In this document: positions 6,509 to 11,555 of the stretch, in pieces
Numbering within the stretch: the first letter of the stretch is position 1
Layout of the letters: each line of letters starts with the position of its first letter
Source of the DNA: Gammaproteobacteria bacterium
Lineage (GTDB): Bacteria > Pseudomonadota > Gammaproteobacteria > UBA6429 > Thiohalophilaceae
DNA length: 11,555 nt
NCBI GenBank assembly: GCA_013152045.1
Contig: JAADGZ010000092.1
Span: 1-11,555 of the forward strand
Direction: 5' to 3'
Program-made: the position numbers and the translations under genes
The notes under the pieces: model-generated
Told to the model about the DNA's origin: nothing
Database searches by the model: none
What the model saw: the letters and a program-made list of their open reading frames with translations, nothing else

Positions 6509-7447
6509 ATGTCCCGGCGGCACTCTCAACACACGGCGACCGATAGCGGGCATAAAAAACTGCCCGATAATGCCGGGCGTATCATTGCCCACTTCGGCAA
6601 GCAGATCATCATTGAAGATGAACAGGCAAAAGAGCATCGCTGCAACGCCCGGCGAAACCTACCGCCCCTTGTTTGCGGTGACTATATAAGTTGGTATTAC
6701 CCAGATCCAAAATCCTGCATCATCCACGACCTCAAAGCTCGTAGCAGTCTTTTAGCTCGCCCTGATGATCGCGGCAAACAGAAAATTATTGCTGCGAATA
6801 TTGATCAAATCCTGATTGTCTGTTCGCCTCTGCCCGAACTCAATGAAGGCCTGCTGGATCGCTATCTGGTCGCCGCCACACTCACTGGTATCAACCCGCT
6901 TATCGTTCTTAACAAAACAGATCTACTCGAACAAAAACAGCTTACAGACTATCAGCAACGACTAGCGGTTTATCAGCACCTGGACTATCAGGTGATCTAC
7001 ACCAGTGCACATGAAGATAGCGCGTTCAATCAGCTAAGCCAATGCCTGCACAAAAAAACCAGTATTCTGGTAGGTCAATCGGGGGTTGGAAAATCGTCCC
7101 TGCTCAATCGCCTGCTGCCAGAGGTCCACGCCCGTATTGGTGAAGTGTCCAGCGCCACCGGCAAAGGACGACATACCACCACCACCGCACGACTTTACCA
7201 TCTGTTGGATTCAGCGAGCCTGATTGATTCACCAGGAATACGCGAGTTTGGACTCTGGAATGTCAGTCCTGAACAACTGGCGCAGGGCTTTCCTGAATTT
7301 GTAGCGCGTGAGGATCAATGTCGTTTCCGCAATTGCCGACACCGCAACGAACCCGGCTGCGCGATTTTAGAGGCCGTGGAGAAGGAAGAAATCAGCCACG
7401 AACGCCATGCCAGTTATTTACGCATACTGGCATCGCTTGAGGAATAA
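6509..7447 (+). CDS. rsgA: Ribosome small subunit-dependent GTPase RsgA (YjeQ)
   Basis: RsgA is a circularly permuted GTPase that binds the 30S subunit and acts late in its maturation, releasing RbfA. The 312-residue product shows the domains in order. A basic N-terminal extension (1-20) precedes an OB-fold at about 22-85. The permuted G domain has G4 NKTD at 135-138, G5 TSA at 165-167, P-loop GQSGVGKSS at 189-197, the switch I threonines GRHTTTT at 220-226, and G3 DSPG at 240-243. A zinc-binding domain follows with Cys271, Cys276, His278 and Cys284. All key residues are intact. The ATG at 6509 has no obvious ribosome binding site, so coupling to the cytochrome gene 14 nt upstream is plausible. 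Linkage to orn and motAB is familiar in gammaproteobacteria. Confidence 0.97.
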   Translation: MSRRHSQHTATDSGHKKLPDNAGRIIAHFGKQIIIEDEQAKEHRCNARRNLPPLVCGDYISWYYPDPKSCIIHDLKARSSLLARPDDRGKQKIIAANIDQILIVCSPLPELNEGLLDRYLVAATLTGINPLIVLNKTDLLEQKQLTDYQQRLAVYQHLDYQVIYTSAHEDSAFNQLSQCLHKKTSILVGQSGVGKSSLLNRLLPEVHARIGEVSSATGKGRHTTTTARLYHLLDSASLIDSPGIREFGLWNVSPEQLAQGFPEFVAREDQCRFRNCRHRNEPGCAILEAVEKEEISHERHASYLRILASLEE

Positions 7448-7467
7448 TGATCTAAGGATAAGTAGCA

Positions 7468-7550
7468 TTTCTGGTTCCCACGCTCCCGCGTGGGAACCCA
7501 TACGTCCATCGATACGCTGATTCGGGTATTCATGCGTGGGAACGAGAGAA
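7468..7550 (+). repeat. Hairpin repeat element, copy A (shortened)
   Basis: This 83-bp element is in the rsgA-motB convergent gap. It contains an 11-bp perfect hairpin (GGTTCCCACGC, 4-nt loop, GCGTGGGAACC, 7473-7498). A core and the end GCGTGGGAACGAGAGAA follow. The same sequence occurs inverted at 11314-11408 with three mismatches and 12 extra bases. The 12 bases missing here (after CAT at 7533) form half of the second hairpin, so this copy keeps only one. The intact hairpin may also serve as a transcription end for rsgA and motB. It has no coding capacity and resembles the dispersed REP/MITE-like repeats of gammaproteobacteria. Confidence 0.85.
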
Positions 7551-7557
7551 TCCCCAT

Positions 7558-7579
7558 AAACCCGCTAGAATGCAGGTTT
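7558..7579. terminator. Possible weak hairpin terminator after motB
   Basis: The arms AAACC and GGTTT, extended by GC/GC across one mismatch, form a short stem with a 6-nt loop, 15 nt after the motB stop. No clear T-run follows on the minus strand. On the plus strand the downstream sequence is A-rich rather than T-rich. This is a weak call, and the stronger hairpin in the adjacent repeat may do the job instead. Confidence 0.25.
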
Positions 7580-7593
7580 GGAAAAATATAACT

Positions 7594-8592
7594 TTAGTGC
7601 GCCCCTTGTTCCGCCAAGGCCTTTGGTTTAGTTTCGACCTTCGCTTTTATCTTGACTTTGGCTTTTGCTTTTGCTTTGACGTTACCTTCAACCCGCAGCA
7701 TGGACTCTTCCGCAGACTTGTTCATGATCAAGATGCTGATGCGCCGATTAACCGGGCTACGCGGCTTTTTCTTATCCAGCAATACCGATGAACCCAGACC
7801 GACAATGCGCCCTAGCTGATTACTGGGCAGGCCACCTTTCACGAGTTCACGACGCGCCGCATTAGCGCGATCAGCAGACAATTCCCAGTTAGTGTACGGC
7901 TTACGAAAGTCATTACCGTAGCGATCTTCATATTCAATATAGCCCTTGGGAAAGGGCGTTGCATCGGTATGCCCAGAAATGCTGACCCGGTTAGGCACCT
8001 CCTGCACAATGATTTTGGAAATTTTGCGTAAAATTACCTTGGTATAGGATTTTAACTTTGCCTTACCCAGGGAAAACATGGGTCGATTTTTCTTGTCAAT
8101 AATCTGGATCCGAAGACCATCCGGTGTAATTTCAAGTAGCAGCTGATCCTTGAAATTTTTCAGTTCCTTACTGCTTTCAATTGCCGCCTTGAGTTTTTCC
8201 AGTAATTTATCCAGGCGTTTTTTGTCTTCTTTTTTCTCTATTTCCTTGACCTTCTCCTGCGCTGACTTTTCCACCTGCTGCTCGGTAGTAAGAGCCTGTT
8301 GTTCAGATTTCTTACCATCACCTTTGGGAATATCTTTAGTACCACCCAACTTGATCATGCTGGTACTGGCACCGCCTGGACCCTTGATGCCAGCAGGATT
8401 ATTGAACCAGTCGGAAATGCCTTCACGTTGCATCTCATCGGTAATACCCAATAGCCAGAGCAACAGAAAAAACGCCATCATGGCGGTAACAAAATCAGCA
8501 TAGGCCACTTTCCATGAGCCGCCATGATGCCCGCCACCGCCTTTGACGATTTTCTTTTTGACTATCGGTTGTTTTTTGTCGTCGCCTGCCAC
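7594..8592 (-). CDS. motB: Flagellar stator protein MotB
   Basis: MotB anchors the stator to peptidoglycan and carries the ion-binding aspartate. The 332-residue product has a basic, Gly-rich cytoplasmic tail (1-25), then SWKVAYADFVTAMMAFFLLLWLL with Asp33 as the essential ion-binding residue. A plug-like segment lies at about 52-66, followed by a long Lys/Glu-rich, probably coiled linker at about 92-150. The OmpA-like peptidoglycan-binding domain spans about 155-295, with SISGHTDATPFP (204-215), NWELSADRANAARRELV (235-251) and NRRISILI (282-289). The tail alternates lysine with small residues (306-318) and looks like an added feature. The start is GTG at 8592: an in-frame TGA lies three codons upstream and no other suitable start is near. 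No clear ribosome binding site is seen. It follows motA by 23 nt. Confidence 0.97.
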   Translation of the reverse strand: MAGDDKKQPIVKKKIVKGGGGHHGGSWKVAYADFVTAMMAFFLLLWLLGITDEMQREGISDWFNNPAGIKGPGGASTSMIKLGGTKDIPKGDGKKSEQQALTTEQQVEKSAQEKVKEIEKKEDKKRLDKLLEKLKAAIESSKELKNFKDQLLLEITPDGLRIQIIDKKNRPMFSLGKAKLKSYTKVILRKISKIIVQEVPNRVSISGHTDATPFPKGYIEYEDRYGNDFRKPYTNWELSADRANAARRELVKGGLPSNQLGRIVGLGSSVLLDKKKPRSPVNRRISILIMNKSAEESMLRVEGNVKAKAKAKVKIKAKVETKPKALAEQGAH

Positions 8593-8615
8593 TTGAATTC
8601 AAGCCCGCCCGTGGG

Positions 8616-9473
8616 TTATTTCTTCATGCTTTTGATATGTTCCTCGAGCTCAAGGAAGCCGGGACGTAAATCGCTGAACAGAGCCTTGCGACCAAATTCC
8701 ACGGCGATCTGAGGGGTGTAGCCATTGAGCGTAGCCATAATGCAGATCTTGGCACATTCGAATAACTTGCCTTCTTCTTCAGCCTGCGCCGCCATGGCAT
8801 TGGCCATAGGACCGGCAAAACCATAGGCCAGCAAAATACCCAGAAAGGTTCCCACCAGTGCCGCCCCCACATGGGCTCCCAGCACTTCCGGTGGCTCACT
8901 GATATAGCCCATCGTGATAACCACCCCCATAACGGCTGCGACGATACCAAAACCGGGCAGACCATCGGACATGGCCGTCATCGCGTGACTAGGTGCCTCG
9001 ACCTCATGATGATGAGTTTCCAGCTCCAGATCCATCAGGCTTTCCAATTCGAAAGCATTCATATTGCCACCCACCATCAGGCGCAAATAGTCGCAAATAA
9101 AATCCATCAAATGATGATTTTTCATTAAGCCTGGATAAGTCTTGAAAATTTCACTTTCTTTTGGCTCTTCAATATCCGTTTCTAGCGCCATCAGACCTTC
9201 CTTACGCGCCTTGCCAAACAAGGCAAACATCAATGACAGCAGATCCAGGTAGGTCTGTTTATTGTATAGGCTGCCCTTGAACAGACTACCAATGCCCTTG
9301 CCCACGCCGAAGATAATTTTAGGAGGATTCGAAATAACAAAAGCGCCAGTGGCGCCGCCTAAAATAATCAATAACTCAAAGGGCTGGTAAAGTGATGCCA
9401 GATTACCATGCGACAGCACATAACCACCAAAAACGGCGCCCAGCACCATGACAAGACCAATCAATAATTTCAT
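8616..9473 (-). CDS. motA: Flagellar stator protein MotA
   Basis: MotA is the four-helix stator subunit that surrounds MotB and pushes on FliG as ions flow. The 285-residue product aligns by eye with E. coli MotA over its length without major gaps. It has MVLGAVFGGYVLSHGNLASLYQPFELLII-type N-terminal helices. Residues important in E. coli keep their numbering: Arg90 and Glu98 (FliG contacts) and Pro173 and Pro222 (torque generation). Membrane helices lie at about 3-20, 32-50, 171-190 and 203-222. NGYTPQIAVEFGRKALF (250-266) and LELEEHI are also conserved. Similarity to the E. coli proton-driven type suggests proton coupling, but this is inference. The ATG is at 9473. The best ribosome binding site, AAAGGA at 9488-9493, is 14 nt away, longer than usual. 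First gene of motAB, behind a sigma28-type promoter. Confidence 0.98.
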   Translation of the reverse strand: MKLLIGLVMVLGAVFGGYVLSHGNLASLYQPFELLIILGGATGAFVISNPPKIIFGVGKGIGSLFKGSLYNKQTYLDLLSLMFALFGKARKEGLMALETDIEEPKESEIFKTYPGLMKNHHLMDFICDYLRLMVGGNMNAFELESLMDLELETHHHEVEAPSHAMTAMSDGLPGFGIVAAVMGVVITMGYISEPPEVLGAHVGAALVGTFLGILLAYGFAGPMANAMAAQAEEEGKLFECAKICIMATLNGYTPQIAVEFGRKALFSDLRPGFLELEEHIKSMKK

Positions 9474-9487
9474 GTGAGAATTATTTG

Positions 9488-9529
9488 TCCTTTATTCTAT
9501 CTGTTCAATATCCATTATATTGTAAAGGA
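9488..9529 (-). promoter_or_regulatory. Possible ribosome-site-masking hairpin in the motA leader
   Basis: In the motA transcript, UCCUUUA (9529-9523) is exactly complementary to UAAAGGA (9494-9488), which contains the only AAGGA-type ribosome site. Between them sits a nested hairpin, CAAUAU (9522-9517), loop AAUGG, AUAUUG (9511-9506), leaving an 11-nt bulge. If it forms, translation initiation of motA would be reduced. This is pattern-based only and AU-rich, so its stability is uncertain. Confidence 0.35.
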
Positions 9530-9570
9530 ATTTTTTTGTATCCTGCTAACAATATTTCGACCCGTTCTAC

Positions 9571-9597
9571 TTATCGACTTGCACAATCTAAACTTAA
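9571..9597 (-). promoter_or_regulatory. Sigma28 (FliA) promoter of motAB
   Basis: On the minus strand, TTAAGTTT (9597-9590), an 11-nt spacer and GTCGATAA (9578-9571) match the FliA consensus TAAAGTTT-N11-GCCGATAA with one mismatch in each box and exact spacing. Transcription would start near 9564, giving a leader of about 90 nt. motAB are classic late flagellar genes under FliA in enteric bacteria, which supports the call. Confidence 0.82.
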
Positions 9598-9710
9598 CCC
9601 CAACAGGCAAAAAAATCATCTCTCACGCCACAATATAGAATACCGCTCTGGCCTCAAATCTAACGACAAGTACTTTTGCCAAATACTTACAAAAGCATTT
9701 ATCAAGGCAT

Positions 9711-9737
9711 TAAAGACCGAGCCAAAATAACCGATAT
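9711..9737 (+). promoter_or_regulatory. Sigma28 (FliA) promoter candidate for the HDOD-GAF gene
   Basis: TAAAGACC (9711-9718), an 11-nt spacer and ACCGATAT (9730-9737) match TAAAGTTT-N11-GCCGATAA. The core TAAA and CCGATA are perfect and the spacing is exact. The three mismatches in the -35 box lie outside its TAAA core. Transcription would start near 9744-9746, about 50 nt before the HDOD gene. Together with the motA promoter it forms a back-to-back pair about 110 bp apart. Confidence 0.62.
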
Positions 9738-9745
9738 AAGGAGCA

Positions 9746-9799
9746 ATGAACTATTTACAGTCCTTCTTAATTAAACTCATTCAGGATCACCTGACATGA
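9746..9799 (+). CDS. Possible 17-codon leader ORF overlapping the HDOD-GAF start
   Basis: An ATG at 9746 opens 17 codons (MNYLQSFLIKLIQDHLT) that end in a TGA overlapping the HDOD gene ATG (ATGA), the usual geometry of translational coupling. AAGGAG sits only 2 nt upstream, too close for normal initiation. If the sigma28 start site is right, the transcript would begin at or beside this ATG, so it could only be read as a leaderless message. The downstream gene also has its own AGGAT site. It is probably chance but recorded because the overlap is exact. Confidence 0.2.
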   Translation: MNYLQSFLIKLIQDHLT

Positions 9800-11259
9800 A
9801 TCTTAGTCTTGATGAATGGGTAAAACACATCGGGCACAAATCAGTCCCTGTCCAAGAGGCAACCATCAATGCTTTGCGGCAATACTGCGCACGAGAAAAC
9901 GCCTCGGTCGCGGAACTGGAAGAAACCGTTGATCTAGACCCAGGGCTGGTGATCCATTTACTGCGCCTGGGTAATACACGAACCTCCGGCTCGCTGAGCA
10001 CCGATATCACCACCATTCCACAGGCGTTGATGATTCTAGGCGTTGAACAAGTTAATGAACTACCACAACGCTTGCCCAGTATTGAAAAAACACTCAAAGA
10101 TGCGGCCAGAATTCGCCTGCTGAAAACCTTTTCCCGGGCCTATCATGCTGCGCGCCAGGCAACTCGCTGGGCCAGCCAACGCCGAGACATGAGTCCAGAA
10201 GAAGTTTTTGCTGCAACCCAGTTGCATTTCCTCGGTGAAATGTTTGTCGCTATCTATGCCCCTGCTCTACTCGATCAGGTGGACAAGATGCGTAATGAAA
10301 AGAATATAGCTGCGGAAGAAGCACAGTTTATCGTTCTCGGTTTTACCCTGGATCAGCTTACTGCCAAACTGGCACGTCAGTGGAAACTTCCTGATCTTCT
10401 ACTGGAAGCCTTGCATCCCGAAAATGCCAAATTCCCCCGCGCCTATGGCATTATGCTCGCGGTGCAGCTGGCCCGTGGCGCTGCAGTGAATTGGTATGCT
10501 GAAAAAACCTGCAAGATTCAGGAGCATGCTGCCGAATGGCTGGAAATAGATCTAGCAGAACTTATTACCGGAACACATATACTGGCCGTCGAAGTTGCGC
10601 GTGAGTCCGCACTTTATGGCGTGCCCCCTGCCGTTCTAGGACTTGCCTACATTCCCCCAAAACCAGAAGAAAAAACCAGCGAACAGGAACCTGAGGCCAT
10701 CGAAGAACAGGAAGCTGAAATTTGTCTCATGCCACAAATTCGCTCATTGAAACTGCTGCTAGGAATATTAACCCAGAAAAAATTAGCTACAGAAAATACC
10801 TACGAACTTATCAGCCACGTTCTCAAGGGGCTGCATGATGGCGTAGGTCTCAACCGCGTAGTTTTCGCCCGCCTGGATACAGAGAACAAACTACTGAAAG
10901 CTGAAAAAATCATCGGCGTTGATAATGATCCTCTGTTCAGCCGCTTCGAGATCAGCCTTGAGCCAAAGAATATATTCAGCCGTCTGTTGGAAAAATCACA
11001 GGCGGTTTTAATCAACGATCAGAACCGAACAAAATTCTGGCCGCTGGTGCCCAACGAGTTTAAAAAACTGATCGGCACCGACTCATTTATGGCTATGTCG
11101 ATCTTTGTCGCAGAAAACCCGGTGGGGATTATTTATGCTGACCGCCGCAATAGTGCCTGTCAAATGGATCCACTGGCTTATAAATATTTCAAAACCGTAT
11201 GCAAACATGCCAGCCAGGTATTGCAACGTTTACCCAATTTTGATTTCAGTCATCCCTGA
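9796..11259 (+). CDS. HDOD domain protein with C-terminal GAF-like domain
   Basis: The 487-residue soluble protein has an N-terminal HDOD domain at about 15-215 (VPVQEATINALRQY, VDLDPGLVIHLLRLGN, ITTIPQALMILGVEQV, FSRAYHAARQATRWAS, AATQLHFLGEMF). These are non-catalytic relatives of HD phosphohydrolases, found in bacterial signalling proteins. At the usual LHDIG site it reads LHFLGE, so the metal-binding His-Asp pair is lost and enzyme activity is unlikely. An acidic linker at about 288-310 leads to a C-terminal region at about 315-480 that looks like a GAF domain (YELISHVLKGLHDGVGLNRVVFARL, NPVGIIYADR, FKTVCKHASQVLQRL). GAF domains often sense small ligands; none can be named here. The ATG at 9796 has AGGAT about 8 nt upstream. 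It is divergent from motA behind its own sigma28-like promoter, suggesting a motility role. Confidence 0.82.
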   Translation: MNLSLDEWVKHIGHKSVPVQEATINALRQYCARENASVAELEETVDLDPGLVIHLLRLGNTRTSGSLSTDITTIPQALMILGVEQVNELPQRLPSIEKTLKDAARIRLLKTFSRAYHAARQATRWASQRRDMSPEEVFAATQLHFLGEMFVAIYAPALLDQVDKMRNEKNIAAEEAQFIVLGFTLDQLTAKLARQWKLPDLLLEALHPENAKFPRAYGIMLAVQLARGAAVNWYAEKTCKIQEHAAEWLEIDLAELITGTHILAVEVARESALYGVPPAVLGLAYIPPKPEEKTSEQEPEAIEEQEAEICLMPQIRSLKLLLGILTQKKLATENTYELISHVLKGLHDGVGLNRVVFARLDTENKLLKAEKIIGVDNDPLFSRFEISLEPKNIFSRLLEKSQAVLINDQNRTKFWPLVPNEFKKLIGTDSFMAMSIFVAENPVGIIYADRRNSACQMDPLAYKYFKTVCKHASQVLQRLPNFDFSHP

Positions 11260-11266
11260 AGAAATG

Positions 11267-11298
<32 letters not shown>

Positions 11299-11313
11299 AA
11301 AAGTATGCCTCTT

Positions 11314-11408
11314 TTCTCTCGTTCCCATGCTCCGGCGTGGGAATGAATACCCGAATCAGCGTATCGATGGACGTATGGATTCCCACGCGGGAGCATGGGA
11401 ACCAGAAA
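11314..11408 (-). repeat. Hairpin repeat element, copy B (complete)
   Basis: This 95-bp copy of the element at 7468-7550 is in opposite orientation. Both terminal hairpins are intact: GTTCCCATGC / GCGTGGGAAT at 11321-11344 with a TCCG loop, and ATTCCCACGC / GCATGGGAAC at 11379-11402. The core between them is identical to copy A apart from its edges. The two copies differ by three substitutions plus 12 bases (11331-11342) absent from copy A. The long inverted identity implies recent spread or exchange between copies. It contains no gene. Confidence 0.88.
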
Positions 11409-11410
11409 AA

Positions 11411-11545
11411 AACGGGATGGGTAGAGCGAACAAGCACGCGTAGGATTGGTAGAGCGAAGCGAAACCCATCAATTAATACCCCGCAGCTTGCTGCGTAACA
11501 TGATGTGCATCTTGTTGGGCTTCATTTTATTCAGCCCAACCTACA
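11411..11545. repeat. Composite inverted-repeat element at the window end
   Basis: The left part has two near-identical units, GATGGGTAGAGCGAA and GATTGGTAGAGCGAA, starting 29 bp apart; the second continues into GCGAAACCCATC. The centre has a perfect CGCAGC-TT-GCTGCG hairpin (11482-11495). The right part has a GTTGGGCT/AGCCCAAC hairpin (11514-11540) followed by CTAC, roughly the inverse of the left GTAGGATTGG arm at 11440. Such GTAGG...AGCGAAGC...CCCATC units look like a dispersed intergenic repeat; I see no gene in it. Confidence 0.6.
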
Positions 11546-11555
11546 GGCGTTCTCT

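Noticed and set aside
7468..7550. Hairpin repeat considered as a CRISPR repeat or insertion-sequence end
   Set aside because: There is no spacer-repeat series, no cas gene and no transposase. Only two dispersed copies exist in the window, so it is a small hairpin repeat.
7570..7791. 73-codon plus-strand reading frame rich in Phe and Cys opposite the end of motB
   Set aside because: It is antisense to the lysine-rich MotB tail; Phe and Cys codons arise from the complement of AAA and GCA codons.
9485..9730. 81-codon plus-strand reading frame between motA and the HDOD gene
   Set aside because: It runs through the motA leader and both sigma28 promoters, has no domain pattern and no ribosome binding site.

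Overview
The window comes from a motile Gram-negative bacterium, most likely a gammaproteobacterium. The evidence is the gene content (FliL-FliR export and switch proteins, oligoribonuclease, RsgA, an E. coli-like MotA), the gene order orn / rsgA / motB-motA (from memory also found in Pseudomonas), and candidate promoters for both flagellar sigma factors, sigma54 and sigma28. Base composition looks near 50% GC by eye. The species cannot be named from the sequence.

Layout. Positions 1-3896 (minus strand) hold a compact flagellar operon, fliL-fliM-fliN-fliO-fliP-fliQ-fliR, with fliR cut by the window edge. Stops and starts touch or overlap, and a sigma54-type -24/-12 promoter lies about 80 bp before fliL. 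Positions 4229-4774 (minus) hold orn. It is divergent from a plus-strand set at 4873-7447: a Ste24-type M48 membrane metalloprotease, a small exported monoheme cytochrome c, and the ribosome-assembly GTPase rsgA. Positions 7594-9473 (minus) hold motA-motB, the flagellar stator. Divergent from motA, at 9796-11259 (plus), is a 487-residue protein with an HDOD domain and a probable C-terminal GAF-like domain. The last 300 bp is repeat-rich non-coding DNA.

How the parts fit. The fliL operon supplies the C-ring (FliM, FliN), the export gate (FliO, FliP, FliQ, FliR) and FliL, which acts with the stator. MotA and MotB are the stator itself. The motA-HDOD intergenic region carries two back-to-back matches to the flagellar sigma28 promoter at exact spacing. 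This suggests that the HDOD-GAF protein is a late-class flagellar or chemotaxis regulon member, and it is the most useful lead in the window. The orn-M48-cytochrome-rsgA stretch looks like housekeeping. Two inverted copies of a roughly 90-bp hairpin repeat bracket the motB-motA-HDOD block.

Most of the window is ordinary core-genome sequence. I found no defence system, CRISPR array, phage gene, transposase or RNA gene.
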